From Spironucleus salmonicida (taxonomy: Eukaryota; Fornicata; Diplomonadida; Hexamitidae): a DNA stretch of 64,000 nt. Made by a program: the position numbers and the translations under genes. The notes under the pieces were generated by a model. The model was not told the DNA's origin. It made no database searches and saw only the letters and a list, made by a program, of their open reading frames with translations. Below, in pieces: positions 35,110-48,600 of the stretch (within the stretch, counting starts at the first letter, position 1; each line of letters opens with the position of its first letter). The stretch is taken from contig CM035316.1 of assembly GCA_000497125.2 (NCBI GenBank), positions 1,856,001 through 1,920,000 on the forward strand. Direction: 5' to 3'.

Positions 35110-35897
35110 GTCGAAAATATGCTATGAATTATAAGAATATCAAATATTTAGAACTAATTAGTTTTAACCTGAATTTTTGATATAAAATAATGCTAAATGT
35201 TTACAATATATATTAAATACTAATATAGTATAATCAGTAAACAAAACTTATACTAGTAAATATAAATATAACTAAATCTGCTCATATGCATACTTTGAGT
35301 TTCCCTATATAATAACACTAGCTATGCATATTTTTATAAAATATCATATAATATAATTTTAATTATCAGAGCAGTAATTTTAAAGTCTTAAATGTCGCAG
35401 CCTCTCATCGATAGCGGAAGCGCTTTAAAAATCGAGATTTCATATTTTATTATACATTAAATTTAACTAAAATGCTATTCCTTCAAAATGCGTTCAATAA
35501 GTTACCCAGACAATTCACAAGCGCCATTTGGCTAATGCTATCCACTACATATCGAATGTACCTATCATACCTCCATTTATCACTATTTCATCATTCCTGA
35601 TACCGCCAAGAGTAAATGCAAAGCACCCTGCAAACCGATCCTCAGAAGTTTGAAAACAGCATCGTCAAGATGTCCCAAAGCGGTACGGTTTTAATTCTGC
35701 AAAATACGCCGATTGCACCGATTTAAAGTTGATAAATTCGTGAAATTTCAGCGGAAATTTGGTCGATAACTGCATGGAATCTCGAGAGCGCGAGAGCGAA
35801 GTATACACTGAAGGGAATTTATTAGGGACGAAGTTGCATGAGCTGCACGAAATCTAGAGATTTGGGAGCGAAGAGGGCCAGCGAAAATGTGACTATC
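35110..35897. other. Intergenic, possible short coding remnant
   Basis: AT-rich to about 35400, then more balanced. A plus-strand frame near 35617-35730 (MQSTLQTDPQKFENSIVKMS) is interrupted by one TGA and then stays open into the duplicated D flank, ending at the TGA equivalent to the end of the open frame upstream of B. No family recognised. Confidence 0.3.
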
Positions 35898-37227
35898 AGG
35901 GTGACGAGATGGCGCTAGCTGGTGGTCAGGACCCAGCGAGGTGGCAATATCATAATTTATTAAGAATAGGACTGACCTTATGCTAGCTTAGGACCTCCAC
36001 ATTTTGGTGCTACGAGCCTGAGTCGATGCTGTTGGCATAGTGAATAATGGCTTAAGCGTAAGATTTGGCATAGGTGGCTGCTACTGAAGTGGGTACCACT
36101 AGTACGGTACCCCAAGTAGTTCCATAGACAGCACCAAGGCAGGCATGAGTGGTACTGCATAGTGCTCGATGACAATACAATACTATAGTATATATAGTAA
36201 TATCTTAAATGGAGTTTAGTAGTATATATGCATTGGGAGTGGTGCTTGTAAGGATATTTAGTATATTACTATTGTATTTATAGTATATAGCACTACCCTT
36301 ACTAATATATATTCACTTATGAGCCCAGGTACACAGTACACTAATAAGGCTATTCTCACTAGTAATGCAAGCAAGGCTATGCCGAAGACCGTTTGCATTT
36401 TATCTTTAATACCTGCCTGCTACCGAACTGGGCACCACCAGTACGGTACCCGTAGTAGTTCCATAGATAGCACCAAGGCAGGCGTGAGTGGTACTGGGAT
36501 AGTGCTTGATGACAATACAATACTATAGTATATATAGTAATATCTTAAATGGAGTTTAATAGTATATATGCATTGGGAGTGGTGCTTGTAAGGATATTTA
36601 GTATATTACTATTGTATTTATATAATATACTACTATGCTTACTAATATATATTCACTTATGAGCCCAGGTACAAGGTACACTAGGAAGGCTATTCTCACT
36701 AGTAATACAAGCACAGGCTATGCCGAAGACTGTTTGCATTCTATCTTTAATACCCGGATGATGCATAATCTATCAAACATGGTACTCTGCAGTCTCACCC
36801 GGTATGTTTATTAAGACCGAAGCATAGGGATGGATGAATGTTAGATGGTAACGACGACTCGCAGGATGAGTTTTACTGAAGAGAAGCGACGTCAGCAGAA
36901 GATGATACTTATTGCATCTAGTAACGATAGGGATGCGTGGGATCATGCATAGCGGATGAGCTAATGTATTTTTAGGAAACTCCTATATTTACTAATAATG
37001 CGTGATAGTTAAGTAGTATTGTATATTGTTAATTCCTTACTAGCGCTCAAATACAGATAGAAAAACTACATTAGTTTATTTTATACTTTTTGTTTCGTAA
37101 AACACTTAACATTCATTAATCATACTATTTATTAATATATAATAAAAATACATAAAGTTTTCAAAGGATAGCAAAGTATTTTATATAATAATACCCTATT
37201 TTACATCTTACCTCTTTAACTCCTTAA
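35898..37227. repeat. Segmental duplication, copy upstream of D, with internal tandem duplication
   Basis: Matches 11363-12369 upstream of B over most of its length. A block of about 344 bp is present twice in tandem here (about 36069-36413 and 36414-36757), each starting near ctgctac.gaa.tgggcacc and ending with the stretch tttgcatt.tatctttaatacc. The B flank has it once. The two copies differ by scattered substitutions, so the tandem event is not brand new. The copy ends at the D start codon. Confidence 0.85.
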
Positions 37228-40200
37228 ATGTCATCAGGTTTATCTATTGAGTTTAAAGCTCTTCCATATTCAGTTGACTAGGGTTATAATGTAATAATTA
37301 ATAAAAAGATTAAAAAGCTTAAATTTACTATAAGAGATAACGAAATTAGTTAATCTATCTAACTTGATAGTCAATAGTAATATATTCTGCGCGCCAATAT
37401 TAGTACTAAAGAACAACTTTGTGCTGTATAAATAGTGCTACTATACAAAAAGTTAAAAAAAATTATACCAAACTGTGCTATATAGCTAGTATAAAAACAC
37501 GAACTTTTTGTTTATGACGATCTTTACTTCTGGAATAATATTGGAATTGTAGCTGCCCAAATGGGACTTAAGACCAAATCAATTAAGATATATAAAGACC
37601 ATAAAGGGGAAAATTAAACACCAGATTTAGATCTTTATCTAGCAGAGATCAATTAGTACGATTTACAGTATATTTCATTTTATGATAGCTTCGACACATT
37701 GACGATTCTATAACCAGAAGGTATAAACAAGTGTGCTTTCCATGAAAATTTAATACTGATCTAGTTAGCTGCAATCTAATACCAGCATACAGAAAAGTAC
37801 CCGTTAATATTGCCATTAGTTTTTGGATTTTCTGCATATCAGTTATATACTGACAGATTTGTTCAAATTTTTTAGAAAGCTGAAGTTGCATCAGCATAGG
37901 ATCTTAAGCATTCTATTTTAAGAAAAATATTCGAATTGTCCAATATTGTTTATAACGAACAAGTATTACCAGATAAATTTAAAGTTATGAATCTGTTCCA
38001 ACTACCTATCCACTTTATCGGGACCGGGATCTGCCTGTTCATGTTCCAGCAGCTCTGCCACGTGTCCTACCTCTTCAAGGCGGAGTATTTTGCACTATTC
38101 TCGTTGGTTAACAATGATTTTTACGAAACTCTTACGAATGCTGTCATAAGCCAGAGTTCCAGGTCTGGGAAAAGCGTAGCTCTCTACACGCAGTACTTTT
38201 TCCACCTCCTGAAGGGAAATGTTCCAATTTTGCTCAATAAGAAAGGATCTGATGACTAACCTCTATATAAGTACAGGACACACTCATTTCACGAGCAACT
38301 AGTTGATCAGTATAAAGATATATTCGAGTTACAGAATTTAAAAAATTACAAAGAAAAAGTACTTGCTGATGTTTGTAAATTCCATACCTTTCAGTTGGAA
38401 AGCTTAGACTAGATGTCTTTTATTTACTAGACTATGATTATATTTATTAACAAAATTGAGGGCAACTTGTAATTAGTTCAAAAGCTAAAATACGATAATT
38501 CTATATAGTTGCAATTCGATTAACTAAAACTAGCTTCGTTTTTCATTATAGATACTGCAAATATTATAAATGATATAGACTAAGTATTTCTTGAATAATA
38601 AAAGCGAAATAATATATAATTGAAACACCCTATCATTTTGGTAGATGAGTGCTTGCAGTCATAGAAGAAGAAGTTTTCGAAATGTGTTAAATTGTGTCAG
38701 TCGTTGTTCAAATATTACGAAGAGAAGCTGATAAAGTTAGGTAAAGATTAGTATCTAGAGATACAAAGCACATTGGATAATGCAAAATTTTGGTAGATAG
38801 GTAGATTAGGAAATATCAGAAATACCAAATATCATTTAGCTATCAATGTTATTTAACAGCTTCTGAACACTGACTCACTTTTAGCTGTAAAAAGGAAACT
38901 GGATCGAATTAGTGGGAAGCTAAAATATGAATACTAGGATATTAGCTTGTACCAAACTGTTGAAAACATTATAACCAGTGTTTAATCACAAACTGCAGAT
39001 TAGAGATTCGATACTATACACGCCAACTAAGAAATTATAGTGGAATATTTTAAATCTCTTAATAACATACTAGGAAAATCAGAGTATATTCTCATAGCGA
39101 TGGAGCACCTTCACCTCGAGATTGATGATTACGACCTTCTCGACGAGCTAGTCGTTCACTCACCGCAGATCCTGAATACTGGGAACAGAACAGATTTTAG
39201 AAAGATATTATTTTCGGGAATGTCGTCTTACAGGAATCGAGGACAGTACTACGAAGATTTTGAAGTGGATTTCTACAAATTGATCCTATCGTTGTTCAAC
39301 CCCAGAGGGGTCGAAACATCATTTTGGAAAGCATTTTCAATTATTGCATTTAAGAAAATTGAACATAGCTAAGTGGATGACAAGTTATCTAAGGATAAAA
39401 AAGAAGAAAAAACTAGTAGAGAGAATGCTTTCCCTATAAGTTAGCAGGGCATGCTAAAATAATATTGGTCTTCTTCAGTCCAGTCTTTAATATGTAAATA
39501 TTTTATGAATACAAATACAGAGGATTTACATTAAGATCTATAACAGATGATTCTAAAACTGCCAAAAATGTCGGAATAATACAGTACTAAATACGAAATG
39601 CCTAATTTTGACTATTTTACTGTTATAATGGCTGGAACAGATCTTGCCATCATCAATTGCCTTACTCTCAATTAATTTTGCTACAATACCATGTTAAGTA
39701 GAGGTTGGTTGCACTATATTAATACTTAAATGTTAGGATATGTTCAGCCTCACGCGTCATTGCTGTCTAGCTTGCAGTACGAACAGCGTCGGATGGTAGT
39801 GGATGACAAAAGTTATAAGGATTCTATTAATAATGTAGAATAATCAGTCAAGACATTTGCTAAAGACACCCCAATTTTGGTATCACTACTGTACTCGATG
39901 ATGACGGAGAAGTCGGTTGAGATGCAGTTCATGTGCTCATCGGTATGCCCGTCTATATGGTTTCAGTATAAGTAAAAAATATTAAATTTCAATGCAACCA
40001 GCAGTCATGTAGTCAGTTTTTGTGTAGAAGGTAAAAAGTAAATTCCAGAGCAAACTATGTATCAGTTTGATAGCCTCACCTAAACCTATAACAATATTAT
40101 CATACACAAAGGTGCTGAGAATGACGCTAAATTTAAGCTCACAAAAGGAGATGCTCATTTTGAATTACTACAAGATAATCAAAATTATAATATCAGCTGC

Positions 40201-42561
40201 ATTGCATCGTCGACTCTGAACTACGAGGTGGTATCCGTTTTGAACTATCAGCTCATGCTTACATTCATAGAGTAATATTCAACCTCAGAGATAAGTGTAG
40301 CATATGCTTAAGATACGCTATAACAAATGTCTAAATTATTCTAGAGAAGCGTATTGATGGAGTTCATGCAGGTTATCCTGTTCATGGCGAAGCTCACATG
40401 GCAGTCGGAAATCCTAATTAAGAACATTTCTCTGATTATGAGGTACGTGGACACTGGGCATATCTACGTCTAATACGTGCATGGTGGAAGTATTACTGCA
40501 GCGAAAAGCGAGGATGTTTTTAATTTGCTGGAAAGAACGTCCGTGCCGCATAAGTTTATGTTCCTAAACCCCACCTTTGACTATGCGTTCTAAAATTTTA
40601 ATAAAGACCCAACTATTTCTATATATGAATAGGTACTGGATGATTCGGTAGCAGCTGCGAACGAAACTTTTCAGTTGCTGCGTTATAGATCACCCGCCTA
40701 GACAGAAAGTACTAACAAAGAGGACGAATCCTCCATCAAAGAAGCCATTGTGGAGTAGGATGGTGGAACTCAGGATGATGTTAGCAGCACAACCTAGATT
40801 GAAAGTACCACCAAAAAAGGGAATCCTCCACCACAGAAGTCAATATGGAGTAGAATATAGGATCGTACTAAGATGTTGTTAATGCAGGTATATACGATAA
40901 AAACTATATCGCAGGAGAATCAGTGCAAGGCATAGGAAAACTTAAAATACTAAGAAACATGCCCTATGCTAATTATCGTGATCCCTTTCAACAAGAAGAT
41001 GTGCTTTACGGATAGTTTGGACAAAGCAAGGCACAAAATATTTGACTTCATCGTCACGTTCCACGGGTACCCTGACCTCGGTTTAGAGAAAATAGATGGC
41101 TGCCAAGTGCTTCCGATAGAGTGCGGTCACCATGTCCCCGAAGTGTTGGCCGAAAAGGTTAAAGCGTTCACGCTTAATAATGTATTGCAGATTGGACTTG
41201 ATAAGAAAGGAGCACACCTGATATTAGACGTTAACTATAAATCTTAAAATTGGTAATATAATTTGTAAAAAGCTGAAGATTTAGTAAAGCTGCAGTAATA
41301 AACGGAAAAAGACAAAAATGTCAAACATGCTGAAATTTTACAATCAGAAAAATAAAAGATTGTAAAACACTCATTTTATAAAATAAGTTGCCGCTAAGAT
41401 TGCTATACCGAAAGTTTTATTGAATTTTTAAAAATCAATATTCCATTCAATGTGTTTTAAGATTATGGATCTAATTTTATTTAAATAAAACAAGAGTTAG
41501 ACTAGACTGCTAAAGATAAATTAGATACAATGGAATAATTTTAGAAATGCATTAATTTTGATATTTAATTCTAACCATAAGGCATAACTTAATTTGAATT
41601 GGGTAGTACTACAATGAAAGCATAAACGAATGATAAATAGATTCGGCTGTCAGTTTTATTCATATAAGATAAATAAAGAATTATCTATCAATTAAGCCAG
41701 TTATATCATATGCTAGGCTTTAACATATGCAATGACGAAATTATTAGTGTATTTTTCACTGTCAGTGTTGATATATACAAATTTTTAGAGAAATTGTAGC
41801 TTCGTCTCGTATTTGCATAAGGTGAAAATGATTATCAGTATTTATATGTAGAAAACAATCCTGACACGATACAATAGAAAGAAGAAGTATTGAGTGCATA
41901 AATTTTGATGGATGCAAACCTAGCAGCTGTGTAAGCCTTAAATAACTAATAGAATTTTTCCGCAGATGCACGTAATCTTGTCATGTATACTGCCATAATT
42001 TTGTCATTCAAAGCAGATGTTAATATTAAGTGTTAGTATTAAGCCAAAAATTTTTAATTTACGATAACTTATAATGATTTACTTGAACAACTGTCCACTT
42101 TTGGTAGTATAATTTATTAATATAAAAATGGTACCTTATTCTTAAAAAATAGCAATATCCATTTGATTTCTATTTTCCGACTTAACTCACCTAGTTTTTA
42201 GAGTTTTTGCGAGGATGATTGGAAATATTTTAGCTTATTAACACAATTTTGCAATTAGTAAGAGAATACGAGGTAGTAGTTATTTTAATAAAAGTTCTAG
42301 ACATACTTTGATTAAATTTCGAAGCTGCTTCAGAAAGTTACCGTCGATAAAGTTGTTTACTTTGGATTTTAATACGAATGTGAATAGATTACTTATGGCA
42401 AGCGTGAACAATTTAGTTAACGTTAATTTTTAAGCCCAAACAAGTTAGACAGTAAATAGTTGCTGAAGTTATTTGTGGAATCGAAAGTAATTATACTTAG
42501 TACCAAAATAAAAGATAACAAGAAGAATAAAGTTTTGGTAAAAATTTATTTTTTTGAGTGA
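37228..42561 (+). CDS. Giant P-loop family protein D (1777 aa, intact)
   Basis: Continuous frame from ATG 37228 (after ctccttaa) to TGA 42559-42561; I read most of it without meeting an internal TGA. Closest paralogue of B with the same block order: LPIHFIGTG, SYLFKAEYFALFS, P-loop-like SQSSRSGKS (308-316, Lys315), ILVDEC (Asp473-Glu474), LILSLFNPRGVETSFWKAF, MAGTDLAIINCL (Gly803), CPSIWFQY, NPTFDYAFQNF, a longer acidic Ser/Thr linker, and IFDFIVTFHGYPDLGL (Phe1278) with GCQVLPIECGHH. Long stretches (around 39976-40275 and 40966-41210) are almost identical in DNA to B, while others, such as the linker after the P-loop, barely align. Function unknown; presumed ATPase or motor from the P-loop and DEC motifs. 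A 10.6-kb satellite begins about 115 bp after the stop. Confidence 0.9.
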
Positions 42562-42641
42562 AGCTTTATAATTTAGTAATTTCCAATTAACATGGCTAGG
42601 TAATGATAGTTGCCTTGATGATACTTAGTTCATAGTTGACT

Positions 42642-42673
42642 ATTTATTCATTTATATATATAAATGAATAAAT
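42642..42673. repeat. Perfect 32-bp palindrome at the edge of the satellite
   Basis: The sequence reads the same on both strands over 32 bp (arm atttattcatttata). It sits 80 bp after the D stop and directly before the 8-bp array. It could act as a transcript 3' hairpin, a replication-slippage trigger that seeded the array, or be incidental. Confidence 0.85.
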
Positions 42674-42677
42674 TATT

Positions 42678-45600
42678 ATAATATAGTAATATAGTAATAT
42701 AGTAATATAGTAATATAGTAATATAGTAATATAGTAATATAGTAATATAGTAATATAGTAATATAGTAATATAGTAATATAGTAATATAGTAATATAGTA
42801 ATATAGTAATATAGTAATATAGTAATATAGTAATATAGTAATATAGTAATATAGTAATATAAATATAGTAATATAGTAATATAGTAATATAGTAATATAG
42901 TAAATATAGTAATATAGTAATATAGTAATATAGTAATATAGTAATATAGTAATATAGTAATATAGTAATATAGTAATATAATATAGTAATATAGTAATAT
43001 AGTAATATAGTAATATAGTAATATAGTAATATAGTAATATAGTAATATAGTAATATAGTAATATAGTAATATATAATATAGTAATATAGTAATATAGTAA
43101 TATAGTAATATAGTAATATAGTAATATAGTAATATAGTAATATAGTAAATAGTAATATAGTAATATAGTAATATAGTAATATAGTAATATAGTAATATAG
43201 TAATATAGTAATATAGTAATATAGTAATATAGTAATATAGTAATATAGTAATAATAATATAGTAATATAGTAATATAGTAATATATAGTAATATAGTAAT
43301 ATATATATAGTAATATAGTAATATAGTAATATAGTAAATATAGTAATATAGTAATATAGTAATATAGTAATATAGTAATATAGTAATATAGTAATATAGT
43401 AATATAGTAATATAGTAATATAGTAATATAGTAATATAGTAATATAGTAATATAGTAATATAGTAATATAGTAATATAGTAATATAGTAATATAGTAATA
43501 TAGTAATATAGTAATATAGTAATATAGTAAAATATAGTAATATAGTAATATAGTAATATAGTAAAATATAAATATAGTAATATAGTAATATAGTAATATA
43601 GTAATATAGTAATATAGTAATATAGTAATATAGTAATATAGTAATATAGTAATATAGTAATATAGTAATATAGTAATATAGTAATATAGTAATATAGTAA
43701 TATAGTAATATAGTAATATAGTAATATAGTAATATAGTAATATAGTAATATAGTAAATATAGTAATATAGTAATATAGTAATATAGTAATATAGTAATAT
43801 AGTAATATAGTAATATAGTAATATAGTAATATAGTAATATAGTAATATAGTAATATAGTAATATAGTAATATAGTAATATAGTAATATAGTAATATAGTA
43901 ATATAGTAATATAGTAATATAGTAATATAGTAATATAAGTAATATAGTAATATAGTAATATAGTAATATAGTAATATAGTAATATAGTAATATAGTAATA
44001 TAGTAATATAGTAATATAGTAATATAGTAATATAAATATAGTAATATAGTAATATAGTAATATAGTAATATAGTAATATAGTAATATAGTAATATAGTAA
44101 TATAGTAATATAGTAATATAGTAATATAGTAATATAGTAATATAGTAATATAGTAATATAGTAATATAGTAATATAGTAATATAGTAATATAGTAATATA
44201 GTAAATATAGTAATATAGTAATATAGTAATATAGTAATATAGTAATATAGTAATATAGTAATATAGTAAATATAGTAATATAGTAATATAGTAATATAGT
44301 AATATAGTAATATAGTAATATAGTAATATAGTAAATATAGTAATATAGTAATATAGTAATATAGTAATATAGTAATATAGTAATAATATAGTAATATAGT
44401 AATATAGATATAGTAATATAGTAATATAGTAAATATAGTAATATAGTAATATAGTAATATAGTAATATAGTAATATAGTAATATAGTAATATAGTAATAT
44501 AGTAATATAGTAATATAGTAATATAGTAATATAGTAATATAGTAATATAGTAATATAGTAATATAGTAATATAGTAATATAGTAAATATAGTAATATAGT
44601 AATATAGTAATATAGTAATATAGTAATATAGTAATATAGTAATATAGTAATATAGTAATATAGTAATATAGTAATATAGTAATATAGTAATATAGTATAT
44701 AGTAATATAGTAATATAGTAATATAGTAATATAGTAATATAGTAATATAGTAATATAGTAATATAGTAATATAGTAATATAGTAATATAGTAATATAGTA
44801 ATATAGTAATATAGTAATATAGTAATATAGTAATATAGTAATATAGTAAATATAGTAATATAGTAATATAGTAATATAGTAATAGTAATATAGTAATATA
44901 GTAAATATAGTAATATAGTAATATAGTAATATAGTAATATAGTAATATAGTAATATAGTAATATAGTAATATAGTAATATAGTAATATAGTAATATAGTA
45001 AATATAGTAATATAGTAATATAGTAATATAGTAATATAGTAATATAGTAATATAGTAATATAGTAATATAGTAATATAGTAATATAGTAATATAGTAATA
45101 TAGTAATATAGTAATATAGTAATATAGTAATATAGTAATATAGTAATATAGTAATATAGTAATATAGTAATATAGTAATATAGTAATATAGTAATATAGT
45201 AATATAGTAATATAGTAATATAGTAATATAGTAATATAGTAATAATAGTAATATAGTAATATAGTAATATAGTAATATAGTAATATAGTAATATAGTAAA
45301 TATAGTAATATAGTAATATAGTAATATAGTAATATAGTAATATAGTAATATAGTAATATAGTAATATAGTAATATAGTAATATAGTAATATAGTAATATA
45401 GTAATATAGTAATATAGTAATATAGTAATATAGTAATATAGTAATATAGTAATATAGTAATATAGTAATATAGTAATATAGTAATATAGTAATATAGTAA
45501 TATAGTAATATAGTAATATAGTAATATAGTAATATAGTAATATAGTAATATAGTAATATAGTAATATAGTAATATAGTAATATAGTAATATAGTAATATA

Positions 45601-48600
45601 GTAATATAGTAATATAGTAATATAGTAATATAGTAATATAGTAATATAGTAATATAAGTAATATAGTATATATAATATAGTAATATAGTAATATAGTAAT
45701 ATAGTAATATAGTAATATAGTAATATAGTAATATAGTAATATAGTAATATAGTAATATAGTAATATAGTAATATAGTAATATAGTAATATAGTAATATAG
45801 TAATATAGTAATATAGTAATATAGTAATATAGTAATATAGTAATATAGTAATATAGTAATATAGTAATATAGTAATATAGTAATATAGTAATATAGTAAT
45901 ATAGTAAATAGTAATATAGTAATATAGTAATATAGTAATATAGTAATATAGTAATATAGTAATATAGTAATATAGTAATATAGTAAATATAGTAATATAG
46001 TAATATAGTAATATAGTAATATAGTAATATAGTAATAATAGTAATATAGTAATTATATTGTATATAGTAATATAGTAATATAGTAATATAGTAAATATAG
46101 TAATAATATAGTAATATAGTAATATAGTAATATAGTAATATAGTAATAATAGTAAATATAGTAATATAGTTAATATAAGTAAAATATAGTAATATAGTAA
46201 ATATAGTTAATATAAGTAATATAGTAATATAGTAATATAGTAATATAGTAATATAGTAATATAGTAATATAGTAATATAGTAATATAGTAAATATAGTAA
46301 TATAGTAATATAGTAATATAGTAATATAGTAATATAGTAATGATAGTTAATATAGTAATATAGTAATATAGTAATATAGTAATATAGTAATATAGTTAAT
46401 ATAGTAAATAGTAAATAGTAATATAGTAATATAGTTAATATAGTAAATATAGTATATAGTAATATAGTAAATAGTATAAGTAATATAGTAATAAAATTAG
46501 TAATATAGTAATATAGTAATATAGTAATTAGTAATATAGTAATATAGTAATATAGTAAATATAAGTAATAATAGTAATATAGTAATATAGTAAGTATATA
46601 TATAGTAATATAGTAATATAGTAATATTAAGTAATATAGTAATATAGTAATATAGTAATATAGTAATATAGTAATATAGTAATATAGTAATTATAGTAAA
46701 TTTATAGTAATATAGTAATATAGTAATATAGTAATATATAAATAGTAATATAGTTTAATATAGTAATATAGTAATATAGTAAATTATAGTAATATAGTAA
46801 TATAGTAATATAGTAATATAGTAATATAAGTAATAATAGTAATAGTAATATAAGTAATATAGTAATTATAGTAATATGTAATATAGTAATATAGTAATAT
46901 AGTAATATAGTAATATAGTAAAAATATAGTAAATATAAAAGTAATGATAGTAATATAGTAATATAGTAAATATAGTAATATAGTAATATAGTAATATAGT
47001 ATTATATAGTAAAAAGTAAATAGTAAATATTAAGTAATATAGTAATATAGTAATATAGTAAATATAGTAATATAGTAATATAGTAATATAGTAATATAGT
47101 AATATAGTAATATAGTAATATAGTAATATAGTAATATAGTAATATAGTAATATAGTAATATAGTGTAATATAGTAATATAGTAATATAGTAATATAGTAA
47201 TATAGTAATTATAGTAATATAGTAATATAGTAATATAGTAATATAGTAATATAGTAATATAGTAATATAGTAATATAAATATAGTAATATAGTAATATAG
47301 TAATATAGTAATATAGTAATATAGTAATATAGTAATATAGTAATATAGTAATATAGTAATATAGTAATATAGTAATATAGTAATATAGTAATATAGTAAT
47401 ATAGTAATAATAGTAATATAGTAATATAGTAATATAGTAATATAGTAATATAGTAATATAGTAATATAGTAAATATAGTAATATAAGTAATATAGTAATA
47501 TAGTAATATAGTAATATAGTAATATAGTAAATATAGTAATATAGTAATATAGTAATATAGTAATATAGTAAATATAGTAATATAGTAATATAGTAATATA
47601 GTAATATAGTAAAATATAATATAGTAATATAGTAATATAGTAATATAGTAATATAGTAATATAGTAATATAGTAATATAGTAATATAGTAATATAGTAAT
47701 ATAGTAATATAGTAATATAGTAATAGTAATATAGTAATATATAGTAATATAGTAATATAGTAATATAGTAATATAGTAATATAGTTAAATATAGTAATAT
47801 AGTAATAATAGTAATATAGTAATATAGTAATATAGTAATATAGTAATATAGTAATATAGTAATATAGTAATATAGTAATATAGTAATATAGTAATATAGT
47901 AATATAGTAATATAGTAATATAGTAATATAGTAATATAGTAATATAGTAATATAGTAATAATAGTTAATATAAGTAATATAGTAATATAGTAATATAGTA
48001 ATATAGTAATATAGTAATATAGTAATATAGTAATATAGTAATATAAATAGTAATATAGTAATATAGTAATATAGTAATATAGTAATATAGTAATATAGTA
48101 ATATAGTAATATAGTAATATAGTAATATAGTAATATAGTAATATAGTAATATAGTAATATAGTAATATAGTAATATAGTAATATAGTAATATAGTAATAT
48201 AGTAATATAGTAATATAGTAATATAGTAATATAGTAATATAGTAATATAGTAATATAGTAATATAGTAATATAGTAATATAGTAATATAGTAAATATAGT
48301 AATATAGTAATATAGTAATATAGTAATATAGTAATATAGTAAATATAGTAATATAGTAATATAGTAATATAGTAATATAGTAATATAGTAATATAGTAAT
48401 ATAGTAAATATAGTAATATAGTAATATAGTAATATAGTAATATAGTAATATAGTAATATAGTAATATAGTAATATAGTAATATAGTAATATAGTAATATA
48501 GTAATATAGTAATATAGTAATATAGTAATATAGTAATATAGTAATATAGTAATATAGTAATATAGTAATATAGTAATATAGTAATATAGTAATATAGTAA

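Noticed and set aside
35978-36528. Short open frames in the B/D upstream duplication on both strands
   Set aside because: Not preserved between the two duplicated copies and the tandem block; only the short tail noted in findings is shared.
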